Source: Bacillota bacterium (GTDB taxonomy: Bacteria > Bacillota > Clostridia > Lachnospirales > Cellulosilyticaceae). Taken from it: DNA of 64,000 nucleotides. Position 1 is the stretch's first letter. The number at the start of each line of letters is the position of its first letter. The position numbers were made by a program, and so were the translations under genes. Where the stretch lies: positions 1 to 64,000 of the forward strand of contig JAEYPM010000038.1 of assembly GCA_023410675.1 (NCBI GenBank). The letters run 5' to 3'. Shown one piece after another: positions 51,739 through 59,973 of this stretch. The notes under the pieces are model-generated. The model had not been told where the DNA came from. It made no database searches and saw only the letters and a program-made list of their open reading frames with translations.

Positions 51739-52395
51739 ATGAAATTATTTATTGATACAGCAAATACAAGTGACATACGTAAAGCAAATGAGCTAGGTGT
51801 TATTTGCGGTGTAACAACAAATCCTTCACTCATAGCAAAGGAAGGGCTTGTATTTGAAGAAGTAATTAAAGAAATTACAGAAATAGTGGATGGGCCAATT
51901 AGTGCAGAAGTTATTTCGCTTGAGGCTGACAAAATGGTAGAAGAAGCTATAGAATTAGCAAAGATACACAAGAACATAGTCATTAAGTTACCTATGACAT
52001 TAGAGGGACTAAAGGCAACAAAACAGTTAACTGCAAAGGGCATCCATACCAATGTAACCTTAATATTCTCAGCTACTCAAGCACTTCTTGCAGCTAGAGC
52101 AGGTGCTACTTATGTAAGTCCATTTTTGGGACGCCTTGATGATGTTGGAACAGAAGGAATGCAGCTTGTAAGAGATATAGCAGAAATTTTTGCCATTCAT
52201 GATATCCAAACAGAAATTATTGCTGCAAGTATTCGTAATCCACTTCATGTCATTGACTCAGCTAAAGCTGGAGCACATATTGCAACCATACCATATAATG
52301 TAATCGTGCAAATGACAAAACATCCACTCACTGATGCAGGAATAGAAAGGTTTTTACAAGATTGGGCAGGCCTAGAGCAGAAAATTAAAAATTGA
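51739..52395 (+). CDS. Transaldolase, TalC/Fsa type
   Basis: 218 residues, the short single-domain class. Schiff-base Lys83 sits in [10 protein letters not shown]; the start [20 protein letters not shown] and [13 protein letters not shown] are family signatures, and [13 protein letters not shown] is intact. It transfers dihydroxyacetone in the non-oxidative pentose phosphate pathway (or cleaves fructose 6-phosphate in Fsa members; the two cannot be separated here). AAGGAGGAG precedes the start. Followed by split transketolase genes. Confidence 0.93.
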   Translation: MKLFIDTANTSDIRKANELGVICGVTTNPSLIAKEGLVFEEVIKEITEIVDGPISAEVISLEADKMVEEAIELAKIHKNIVIKLPMTLEGLKATKQLTAKGIHTNVTLIFSATQALLAARAGATYVSPFLGRLDDVGTEGMQLVRDIAEIFAIHDIQTEIIAASIRNPLHVIDSAKAGAHIATIPYNVIVQMTKHPLTDAGIERFLQDWAGLEQKIKN

Positions 52396-52492
52396 AACCT
52401 TAGTCTAAAGGGTGTATTATATAAGGGATAATTTGCATATTTATAATATTTAAACTATAATTATGCTAAAAATAATTAAAGGAGTTAATTAC

Positions 52493-53338
52493 ATGGCAGA
52501 AAACACTAATAACTTAGCGATTAAAGCAACGAAGATTAGAAAACATGCTATAGATGCAGTGTTTAGTGCAGGTTCAGGACACCCTGGTGGTTCTTTATCT
52601 ATAGCTGATATTTTAAGTGTTTTATATTTTGATGAAATGAATGTAAAACCAGAAAATCTTACGGATCCAGATAGAGATAGGTTTGTTCTTTCAAAAGGAC
52701 ATTGTTCACCAGCATTATATGGTACGTTAGCAGAAAAAGGATTTTTAGGTGCAGAAGAACTAAAAACATTTAGACAAATTGATAGTAGACTTCAAGGGCA
52801 TCCTGTTATGAATAAAGTGCCAGGAGTAGATATGTCAACAGGATCACTAGGACAAGGGATATCTTGTGCAGGTGGTATGGCATTAGCTGGGAAAGTAGAT
52901 AAAAAGGATTATAGAGTCTATGCCGTATTAGGTGATGGAGAGCTTCAAGAAGGACAAGTTTGGGAAGCAGCGATGTTTATCGCCCATTATAAACTGGATA
53001 ACTTAACAGCTTTTGTGGATTTCAATGGACTACAGATAGACGGAGATATCACACAGGTTATGAATCCTACACCAATAGATGCAAAGTTTGAAGCATTTGG
53101 CTGGCATGTGATTAAAATTGATGGACATGACTATGATCAGATAAAAGCAGCTATAAAAGAGGCAAAAGAAACAAAAGGAAAGCCAACAGTTATTCTTTCA
53201 AAAACTGTTAAAGGCAAGGGTGTTTCCTTTATGGAAAATGAAGCAATGTGGCATGGACAAGCACCAAATCAGGAGCAGTATGATAAGGCAATAAGTGAGC
53301 TAAATGCAAAACTTGAGGAATTGGAGGGACGCAAATAA
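52493..53338 (+). CDS. Transketolase, N-terminal subunit
   Basis: 281 residues. It carries the thiamine diphosphate-binding half: GSGHPGGSLSIADIL (about 25-39) and GDGELQEGQVWEAA...DFNGLQ (about 146-175), with the metal-binding GDG...N pattern. In Clostridia the enzyme is often split into two adjacent genes; the partner begins at the stop codon of this one. I chose the ATG at 52493 with AAAGGAG (52478-52484) 8 bases upstream over an in-frame start at 52463. Acts in pentose and erythrose 4-phosphate supply. Confidence 0.95.
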   Translation: MAENTNNLAIKATKIRKHAIDAVFSAGSGHPGGSLSIADILSVLYFDEMNVKPENLTDPDRDRFVLSKGHCSPALYGTLAEKGFLGAEELKTFRQIDSRLQGHPVMNKVPGVDMSTGSLGQGISCAGGMALAGKVDKKDYRVYAVLGDGELQEGQVWEAAMFIAHYKLDNLTAFVDFNGLQIDGDITQVMNPTPIDAKFEAFGWHVIKIDGHDYDQIKAAIKEAKETKGKPTVILSKTVKGKGVSFMENEAMWHGQAPNQEQYDKAISELNAKLEELEGRK

Positions 53339-54282
53339 TGAAAAAGATAGCAACAAGACAAGCATATGGAGATGCACTTGCTGAATTTGGAGAAAAATAT
53401 GATATCGTCGTACTTGATGCGGACCTTTCAAAATCTACCAAAACAGATGTATTTAAAAAGAAGTTTCCAGATAGATTTTTTAGCACAGGTATTGCAGAAG
53501 GAAATATGATGGCTGTAGCTGCTGGTATAGCTAGCTGCGGGAAAACTGTATTTGCAAGCTCGTTTGCAATGTTTGCTGCAGGAAGAGCATTTGAACAAAT
53601 TAGAAACTCTATAGCTTATCCAGGACTTAATGTAAAAATTGGAGCGACTCATGCAGGAATATCTGTAGGCGAAGATGGAGCAACCCACCAGTCTATAGAA
53701 GATATTTCCCTTATGAGAAGTATACCAGGTATGGTTGTTATAAGCCCTGCTGATGGTGTTGAGGCACGTTTAGCAGTAGAAGCAGCCATTAAACATAATG
53801 GACCAGTTTATCTGCGTTTTGGAAGGTTAGATAGTCCAATACTTTTCGATGAAAATGACTATAAATTTGAACTTGGAAAAGGTGTAACATTAAAAGAAGG
53901 TACAGATGCTACGATCATAGCAAATGGACTTATGGTATATGAAGCACTAAAAGCAAGTGAAATATTAGAAGCTGAAGGGATTAAGGCAAGAGTCATTAAT
54001 ATCCATACAATTAAGCCTATAGATGAAGAGATTATTGTTAAAGCGGCAAAAGAGACAGGAGCTTTAGTGACAGCTGAAGAGCATAGCGTAATAGGCGGAC
54101 TTGGAAGTGCTGTTGCGGATGTTATTGCTGAACACTATCCAGTACCTCTTAAGAAAGTAGGCGTTCAAGACAAATTTGGAAAATCTGGAAAACCTTTAGA
54201 CCTTCTTAAAGAATATGGTTTAACTGCTGAAAATATTGCAGAAAAGGTAAAACTTGTTCTACATGCTAAGAAAATGGCATAA
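53338..54282 (+). CDS. Transketolase, C-terminal subunit
   Basis: 314 residues, the pyrimidine-binding and C-terminal domains: ATRQAYGDALAEFGEKYDIV, GIAEGNMMAVAAGIA with the catalytic Glu (about 52-66), GATHAGISVGEDGATHQ, and the transketolase C domain (about 190-310). It overlaps the first subunit by one base (TAATG), so the two are made in equal amounts. With transaldolase it completes the non-oxidative pentose phosphate set. It also supplies erythrose 4-phosphate, a substrate of the DAHP synthase encoded at 27718. Confidence 0.95.
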   Translation: MKKIATRQAYGDALAEFGEKYDIVVLDADLSKSTKTDVFKKKFPDRFFSTGIAEGNMMAVAAGIASCGKTVFASSFAMFAAGRAFEQIRNSIAYPGLNVKIGATHAGISVGEDGATHQSIEDISLMRSIPGMVVISPADGVEARLAVEAAIKHNGPVYLRFGRLDSPILFDENDYKFELGKGVTLKEGTDATIIANGLMVYEALKASEILEAEGIKARVINIHTIKPIDEEIIVKAAKETGALVTAEEHSVIGGLGSAVADVIAEHYPVPLKKVGVQDKFGKSGKPLDLLKEYGLTAENIAEKVKLVLHAKKMA

Positions 54283-54311
54283 AAAGAAATTGATAGTATT
54301 CGTTCATAAAA

Positions 54312-54356
54312 TATTTACAAATTGTAAATAAAATATACACATCTCATGAGTATAAT
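54312..54356 (+). promoter_or_regulatory. 19-bp palindrome and -10 box upstream of a noncoding RNA
   Basis: TATTTACAA-A-TTGTAAATA (54312-54330) is a perfect 9-bp inverted repeat around one base. TATAAT follows at 54351-54356. A good -35 at 17 bases is not evident, so an activator or a poor-consensus promoter is possible. Confidence 0.5.
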
Positions 54357-54362
54357 AAAGAT

Positions 54363-54588
54363 GATCGGAAATGGAATAACTAGTGTTACTTTTATTCCCC
54401 TAAAACCCTTGGTTAGATAGAATATAGTATTTGATTACTTATATTTGTTCTAAACTCCCCTAAAACATATGAATAATAAAATTATTTAATATGATTTAAA
54501 AAGTAACAACTATTAATTCCGAAATAGCAAACCCTTACAAAACTCTATTCAAGCACCATATTCCCCAAATGTGGTGCTACTTTTTTTG
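54363..54588 (+). ncRNA. Candidate 6S-like noncoding RNA with terminator
   Basis: The expected start (7 bases after TATAAT) coincides with a long-range stem: TCGGAA (54365-54370) with TTCCGA (54517-54522), TAG/CTA, and TGTTACTTTT (54384-54393) with AAAAGTAACA (54499-54508), ten perfect pairs. Inside is an open region with CCCCTAAAAC on both sides (54397 and 54457), an apical stem TTAGA...AATATA/TATATT...TCTAA (about 54412-54454) and a small hairpin CATAT/ATATG on the 3' side. A terminator, AGCACCA/TGGTGCT plus seven T, ends at about 54588. Rod, central bubble and small 3' hairpin are the 6S RNA plan. No open reading frame of note. Confidence 0.48.
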
Positions 54589-54621
54589 TCAAAAAATGAC
54601 TCACTTGATATTATAAAAGAA

Positions 54622-54762
54622 GGGATTACCCAAAATGTTGTATAAATCCCACGAAGTTATATTTAGAGAAACAACATAAGTATTGTAACTATTTACATTA
54701 ATTCATGTTGTTTCTCCTAGCTGAATGCACTGGGTATCAATAGATGCAAACCCTGTGCATTC
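54622..54762. other. Two to three consecutive strong hairpins in a gene-free stretch
   Basis: GGGATT/AATCCC (54622-54627 with 54645-54650), a perfect 12-bp stem GAGAAACAACAT/ATGTTGTTTCTC (54666-54677 with 54705-54716), and GAATGCAC plus GGG with CCC plus GTGCATTC (54723-54762). None is followed by a T-run. They may be a second structured RNA, a miniature repeat element or 3' structures of the minus-strand gene at 54827. The strand is undetermined. Confidence 0.45.
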
Positions 54763-54826
54763 TACATTTTAAGAAAATGAGTGAAGAAACTTTATCTTAT
54801 AAAGTTAGATAGCGTTGTGTGGTCAA

Positions 54827-55027
54827 TTAGTCCTCGTAATCTCTTGTGTGTTTTTTACAACACTCAGGCTTTTTGTTAATATCTCCAAATAATTCATCAA
54901 GTAAATCTTGTACTGCATCCACAAATTCAAGAGCAGCCTCACATTGATCAAAGCATTTGTAACATTTGTTTCTTAAACTATTTGTTGTTTCTGGTGATAT
55001 CTCTCTGCCATTTTTACGATATTCCAT
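54827..55027 (-). CDS. Small cysteine-containing hypothetical protein
   Basis: 66 residues from the ATG at 55027, chosen because GGGAGGAG lies 8 bases upstream on the minus strand; an in-frame ATG further out has no such site. It has five cysteines in two groups, CYKCFDQC (about 22-29) and ECCKKH near the end, separated by an acidic helix (FVDAVQDLLDELFGD). The pattern could bind a metal, but this is inference. No family recognised; it stands alone between a structured region and a permease gene. Confidence 0.6.
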   Translation of the reverse strand: MEYRKNGREISPETTNSLRNKCYKCFDQCEAALEFVDAVQDLLDELFGDINKKPECCKKHTRDYED

Positions 55028-55324
55028 ATCTATATCTCCTCCCAAAATTGATTGAGCACCTAGCTCTAATTTCATAATATGCAGCACCCAAAAAAATTGA
55101 CATTATTTATTAAAAAAAAGGTTATTTTGCATTTATAGAATAGTGCCTTAAACGATGTAAATTCATAATACATTTATAAAAAAATATTAAATTGTATGTA
55201 CAAATGGTTTTTTGCTATATAATATTAAATAAAGAAACAATTAACATTCAGGAGGCGTATAAGTAAAGTATTTGCGTCGTTTCTCTGATAGTATAAGCTA
55301 AAATAAAGAAAGTAGAGGAAACTT
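55028..55324 (+). other. Intergenic region upstream of the second AI-2E permease
   Basis: AT-rich, divergent between the small Cys protein and the permease. A TATAAT at 55216-55221 is the likely -10 box of the permease gene; TTGTAT lies 20 bases before it, longer than ideal. AGGAGG at 55250-55255 is followed by no open frame, an unused or relic ribosome site. Confidence 0.35.
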
Positions 55325-56479
55325 ATGCTAAAAAGATTAGAGTTATGGTATGACAAGGTTGGTGTTCGCATTTTATATGTGGCAGGGTTAATATTATCCG
55401 TTTATATTTTTCTTAAGTATATCTTTCGTTTAACAGCACCATTTATTATCGCATGGATATTAGCTACTTTATTAAACCCTGTAGTTACATATTTATATCG
55501 TAAACTAAAACTATCAAGAGGCTTTGGCACTATATTAAGTATGCTTACAGTCTTAACAAGTCTATTTATGCTTATTACCTTACTTGTTAAGCAGTTATGG
55601 TATCAGGCTGTAGATTTTACTTATCATTTTCCATACTATAGAAGGAGCCTTACACTAGTCATAGAAAGGGTACAAAAAGAGATAGAAAAAATTGAAGAGA
55701 TTCCCTCTATTGGCAATGTAAATTTTTCACTAGATAGTGTACTAGATAGTTTCTTAGGATCTGTTGGCAGTTTTCTTGAAACACTAGCAAGACAAATTGG
55801 TCAGACAGTAGCACAGGTCCCAAATGTGTTAATATTTTTCATTGTTATGCTTGTAGCTACGTTTTTCATGACAAAAGATTATCAGAAGATCAAAGACTTT
55901 GTTAAAGCACAAATGCCTTCAAAGATAGTTGATAAGTTTGGAACTATGCAAAAAGGACTCATTAATGCACTTGGCGGTTATATAAAAACGCAATTAATCA
56001 TGTTATGTTTCACCTTTTGCATTTGTTTTATAGGCTTTTTACTACTTGGGCATCAATATATACTACTTTTAAGCTTTGGTATAGCACTATTTGATGCACT
56101 ACCAATATTCGGAAGTGGGGCTATTTTACTGCCAATGGGCATCTACAATTTAATCCTTGGAAATTACAGTATGGCTATAGGTATATTTGCTATTTATGGC
56201 TTGATATTTTTAGCGAGACAGATTATAGAGCCTAGAATTTTATCAGGACAGATTGGACTTTATGCACTAGTTACGATTATGGCTATGTATATAGGCTTAA
56301 AGGCATTAGGCGTTATTGGCCTTGTTATAGGACCTGTTACAGCAGTAAGTATCAAGACATTACAGACTGCAGGTGTTATACCTAATTTTAAGCAGCCACC
56401 CAGTACTGCTCCAGTGGAAGAAGCAGGCCCACCTTCTAAAAAAAAGATCCATGCAACAAGAAAACTGAAAAAGAAGTAA
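55325..56479 (+). CDS. AI-2E family transporter, YtvI-like
   Basis: 384 residues with eight predicted membrane helices (first pair about 17-50, then 72-92, 160-180, and a block from 215 to 345). The family motif appears as GIALFDALPIFGSGAILLPMGI (about 249-270) and IIEPRILSGQIGLYAL (about 300-315). It is closest in style to the sporulation-associated YtvI group, by pattern only. Substrate unknown. It ends in a basic tail (KKKIHATRKLKKK). It is only distantly similar to the permease at 34706. Confidence 0.85.
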   Translation: MLKRLELWYDKVGVRILYVAGLILSVYIFLKYIFRLTAPFIIAWILATLLNPVVTYLYRKLKLSRGFGTILSMLTVLTSLFMLITLLVKQLWYQAVDFTYHFPYYRRSLTLVIERVQKEIEKIEEIPSIGNVNFSLDSVLDSFLGSVGSFLETLARQIGQTVAQVPNVLIFFIVMLVATFFMTKDYQKIKDFVKAQMPSKIVDKFGTMQKGLINALGGYIKTQLIMLCFTFCICFIGFLLLGHQYILLLSFGIALFDALPIFGSGAILLPMGIYNLILGNYSMAIGIFAIYGLIFLARQIIEPRILSGQIGLYALVTIMAMYIGLKALGVIGLVIGPVTAVSIKTLQTAGVIPNFKQPPSTAPVEEAGPPSKKKIHATRKLKKK

Positions 56480-56505
56480 AGGAGATATGATTCTCCTTTT
56501 ATTTT
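56478..56505 (+). terminator. Terminator after the YtvI-like gene
   Basis: AAAGGAGA pairs with TCTCCTTT around a 6-base loop, then TATTTTG. Confidence 0.6.
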
Positions 56506-56530
56506 GTGAGAAAAGGGAGTGTTTGATCGT

Positions 56531-57373
56531 ATGAAAACAATCAAGACAGAGTTAATAACAGAGCAGGTAAAAAAAATGTGTATAGAGGCAAACTACTATT
56601 TACCAAACGATATCTATAATGCTCTTAAAAATAGTATAGAAACTGAAAAAAGTGGAATAGGTAGAACCATTCTTGAAGATATATGTACCAATGCGGATAT
56701 TGCAAAAGCTGAAGATATACCTATTTGCCAAGATACAGGCACAGCTGTTTTCTTCGTAAAACTTGGGCAAGAGGTCCATATAGAAGGAGGCCTTCTTGAA
56801 GAAGCTATTCAAGAAGGGGTACGAAGGGGTTACCAAGAAGGGTACTTGCGAAAGTCTATTGTTGAAAACCCTATATATAGAAAAAATACTAAAGATAATA
56901 CACCAGCTATCATTCATTATGAGATAATAAGCGGAGATCATTTAGAGATTACTTTAGCACCCAAAGGGGGCGGTAGTGAAAATATGAGTAAACTCTATAT
57001 GCTAACACCGTCACAAGGGAGAGAGGGAATAGAAAAAGCAGTCCTTGAAGCAGTTACCTTAGCAGGGCCTAATGCATGTTTGCCTGTAGTTGTTGGCATT
57101 GGTATCGGAGGAAATTTTGAAAAATGTGCGTTACTAGCTAAGAAAGCTTTGACACGGGATATAGGTTCTTACAATGAAGATGAGCGTATGAAAGAATTAG
57201 AGGAAGATCTTCTTTACAAAATCAACGTTTTAGGCATAGGGCCACAAGGACTAGGAGGCACCACAACTGCTCTTGCGGTACATATTGAAACCTACCCTTG
57301 CCATATTGCTTCAATGCCGCTTGCAGTCAATATGGGTTGTCATGTGAACAGACATAAAAGGATTATATTATAG
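56531..57373 (+). CDS. fumA: Fumarate hydratase, alpha (N-terminal) subunit
   Basis: 280 residues, class I (iron-sulfur) fumarase or a related tartrate dehydratase-type hydro-lyase. Cluster-ligand cysteines are seen in PICQDTG (about 61-67), GPNACLP (about 178-184) and NMGCHVNRH near the end. It interconverts fumarate and malate. I prefer the ATG at 56531; the in-frame GTG at 56519 abuts GGGAG. The beta subunit gene follows 10 bases later. Confidence 0.92.
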   Translation: MKTIKTELITEQVKKMCIEANYYLPNDIYNALKNSIETEKSGIGRTILEDICTNADIAKAEDIPICQDTGTAVFFVKLGQEVHIEGGLLEEAIQEGVRRGYQEGYLRKSIVENPIYRKNTKDNTPAIIHYEIISGDHLEITLAPKGGGSENMSKLYMLTPSQGREGIEKAVLEAVTLAGPNACLPVVVGIGIGGNFEKCALLAKKALTRDIGSYNEDERMKELEEDLLYKINVLGIGPQGLGGTTTALAVHIETYPCHIASMPLAVNMGCHVNRHKRIIL

Positions 57374-57383
57374 GAGGTTTGTT

Positions 57384-57956
57384 ATGAAAGATAATATAGA
57401 AAAGAAACCAAAAAAGATAATGCTCCCTATAACACAAGAGCAAGCAAGGGAGCTTAAGGCAGGAGAAAAACTGCTTTTAAGTGGGGTAATCTATACAGCT
57501 AGAGATGCTGCTCACAAAAGAATTATAGAAGAAAATCAAGAGGGGAAAGCTTTTCCTGTAGATATGCAAAATATTGCTATTTATTATGCTGGACCTGCAC
57601 CTAATAAGCCAGGTAAGGTTATTGGTAGCTGCGGGCCAACTACTAGTGGACGTATGGATGCCTATGCCCCCACATTTATGAAGTGGGGACAGACCATGAT
57701 GATCGGCAAAGGTCTAAGGAACCAAGCAGTTATTGAGGCAATGAAACAATATGGAGCTGTATATGTTACTGCAATAGGTGGTGCAGGAGCTCTGATATCT
57801 AAATGCGTCAAAGGAATGTCTTTGATAGCCTATGAAGATTTAGGAGCAGAGGCGATATATAAGCTAGTAGTAGAGGATATGCCTGTTATTGTTACCATAG
57901 ATAGTCATGGCAATAATCTTTATGAAACTGAAAAAAAGAAATATGCTATTTATTAA
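57384..57956 (+). CDS. fumB: Fumarate hydratase, beta (C-terminal) subunit
   Basis: 190 residues. Swivelling beta domain with LLLSGVIYTARDAAHKRI, YYAGPAPNKPGKVIGSCGPT and SGRMDAYAP, the usual C-terminal class I fumarase signatures. It pairs with the alpha subunit to form the active enzyme. AGGAGG is upstream. A split arrangement is normal in Clostridia. No other TCA-branch gene lies beside it. Confidence 0.93.
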   Translation: MKDNIEKKPKKIMLPITQEQARELKAGEKLLLSGVIYTARDAAHKRIIEENQEGKAFPVDMQNIAIYYAGPAPNKPGKVIGSCGPTTSGRMDAYAPTFMKWGQTMMIGKGLRNQAVIEAMKQYGAVYVTAIGGAGALISKCVKGMSLIAYEDLGAEAIYKLVVEDMPVIVTIDSHGNNLYETEKKKYAIY

Positions 57957-58004
57957 TAAATGACCAAGGACAGACATAGACATATAATTGAATATTCAAT
58001 AAAG

Positions 58005-58034
58005 TTGTGATATGATGATATTTAATTATATTAT
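58005..58034 (+). promoter_or_regulatory. Possible promoter of the zinc-ribbon protein gene
   Basis: TTGTGA, an 18-base spacer, then TATTAT, 45 bases before the start at 58079. Confidence 0.4.
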
Positions 58035-58078
58035 TTAATCACGTAAAATTTATTTTTTTGGTGTAAGGGAGGAGCTTT

Positions 58079-59956
58079 ATGTACTGTTCAAAATGTGGGG
58101 CAGATATAGGAGACAATACTATATGTTCATCATGTTCAGCTAGCGATAAAGGAAAAGATCAAGAAAATATAGTAAAAGAAGAAAAACCAGTAAGTGAAAC
58201 TAACATAGATAAAGAAGAAAAAGAAGTTAAACAAGAAAAACAAGCAAGTGAAACTAACATAGACAAAGAAGAAAAAGAAGTTAGCGAAGAAAAGCCAGTA
58301 AGTAAGACTAACACAGATAAAGAAGAAAAAGAAGTTAAAGAAGAAAAACAAGCAAGTGAAACTAACATAGACAAAGAAGAAAAAGAAGTTAAAGAAGAAA
58401 AGCCAGCAAGTGAAGCGAACATAGATAAAGAAGAAAAAGAAGTTAAAGAAGAAAAGCCAGCAAGTAAAACAAAAATAGTAAAAAAAGTTAAGGAAGTTAA
58501 AGAAGAAAAACAAGTAAGTGAAGAAAAGCCAGTAAGTGAAATGAAATTAGACAAAGACAATAAAGAGACTAATATAGAAAATACAGAAAGCAAAAGCACT
58601 ACAGATAGTGCAAGTGCTGAAGTAGCTGCTACTACAATAGTAAATGAAGAAGGAAAACAAGAAGAAGTAAGCAAAACGAAAAAACCACTATCAAAAATTA
58701 TGCTTATATTAGGTATAAGTGCCAGTGTTGTCATAATAGTATTAGCGACAATAGTTTACATATCAGGTGCACCTCTAAGAGAGGTGAAAAAGTATGTTCT
58801 AGAAGATGAACTTACAGTTGGTGGGACAAAATATAAAATAGATAAAAGAGTGCTTAAGAGTCTTAAGAATGCAGAAAAAGTGGAAGTTGATGAAGGATTT
58901 ATCCAAGGGGAACAATTGAGTGCAGATATAACACTTAAGACAGATGAATTTAAAGCAGAGGGTAAAGTATATATTTATAAGCTTGGAAAAGAAGTTATTG
59001 ATGATCGATATGATTTAGAATATACCCCACTTAAGGGCGTGAACAAGGAAAATATTAAACAAGATCTTTTACATCAGAAGATTGAACTTGATGATATAGG
59101 AAGAATTTCTTTGGATGAGTCTAATGTGCTAAATCTTGAAGTAAAGCAAATAAAAGATAACCTAAAAGAAAGAAAATCTTCAGTGGTTGTAGCATTAGAA
59201 CTAAGTGAAGATATCTATAAGGCTCTTGGAGACCTTGAGATAGAGTATGTGTATAAAAATGGAGCATGGTATGCAGAAACAATAACACCTGAAGTGTTTG
59301 AGTTTTCTTATTTACCAGGAAAGGACTTAGAATTTTCTATTGATGAGTTTGTTGATTATTACAATAGAGGAAGATATCTTGTTCAACTTGCCGAAAACAA
59401 AAAACTTTCTGTATCTCTTGAAAAAAATGGGGTGTCATTGGAGAAAATAGAACAAGAGGGTATTTATTCTAAGATCGTTACGCTAAATATTGAAAAGAAG
59501 GCATCTTTTTATGATGTTACGGGTAATTTAGTAGCAACTTATACTTACCGTAATGGGGAATGGAATGCAGATAAGGTTGTTCTTGATGCAGATTATAAAT
59601 TCAATATGGTAGGGATTTATAAAGGATGGTATGAAAGTGGATTTTTTACTCCTGTAAAAAGGGATGCCAAACTTGAAATTACGAAAGTTAATGATAGAAC
59701 AGGTGAATATGACGGGGTATTTCATTTTACCACGCCAGATAAGCCAGATGATGCAGGAAGCTACTATGTAAAAGGAAGAATAAAAATAGATAGTGTTAAT
59801 GGTGATGCATGGACAATGTCTGGAGAGAAATGGATTAAGCAACCTTCAGGTTATTATATGACGAACCTAGAAGGCCATATGGATGCACAAGATAAGAAGA
59901 TTAAAGGAGACGGTTCTTTCTACACCGATAAATTTGAATTAACAAAAGTAGACTAA
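58079..59956 (+). CDS. Zinc-ribbon membrane protein with charged repeats
   Basis: 625 residues. An N-terminal zinc ribbon (CSKC...CSSC, residues 3-19) is followed by about six copies of an 18-residue unit, EEKPASETNIDKEEKEVK (about 34-150), and a Ser/Thr-rich linker. One membrane helix (IMLILGISASVVIIVLATIVY, about 207-229) leads to an outside domain of about 395 residues with repeating beta-type units (VSLEKNGVSLEKIEQEG, YKFNMVGIYKGWYESGFFTP). The ribbon and charged helix face the cytosol. The layout recalls TcaA/YvbJ-type zinc-ribbon envelope proteins, but the outer domain was not recognised. GGAGG precedes the start. Confidence 0.72.
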   Translation: MYCSKCGADIGDNTICSSCSASDKGKDQENIVKEEKPVSETNIDKEEKEVKQEKQASETNIDKEEKEVSEEKPVSKTNTDKEEKEVKEEKQASETNIDKEEKEVKEEKPASEANIDKEEKEVKEEKPASKTKIVKKVKEVKEEKQVSEEKPVSEMKLDKDNKETNIENTESKSTTDSASAEVAATTIVNEEGKQEEVSKTKKPLSKIMLILGISASVVIIVLATIVYISGAPLREVKKYVLEDELTVGGTKYKIDKRVLKSLKNAEKVEVDEGFIQGEQLSADITLKTDEFKAEGKVYIYKLGKEVIDDRYDLEYTPLKGVNKENIKQDLLHQKIELDDIGRISLDESNVLNLEVKQIKDNLKERKSSVVVALELSEDIYKALGDLEIEYVYKNGAWYAETITPEVFEFSYLPGKDLEFSIDEFVDYYNRGRYLVQLAENKKLSVSLEKNGVSLEKIEQEGIYSKIVTLNIEKKASFYDVTGNLVATYTYRNGEWNADKVVLDADYKFNMVGIYKGWYESGFFTPVKRDAKLEITKVNDRTGEYDGVFHFTTPDKPDDAGSYYVKGRIKIDSVNGDAWTMSGEKWIKQPSGYYMTNLEGHMDAQDKKIKGDGSFYTDKFELTKVD

Positions 59957-59973
59957 AGACGAGGTAGCTAAAG

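Noticed and set aside
58136..58734. Phe-rich and Ser/Leu-rich minus-strand frames over the charged repeat
   Set aside because: They are antisense images of the Lys/Glu repeats with no start signals.
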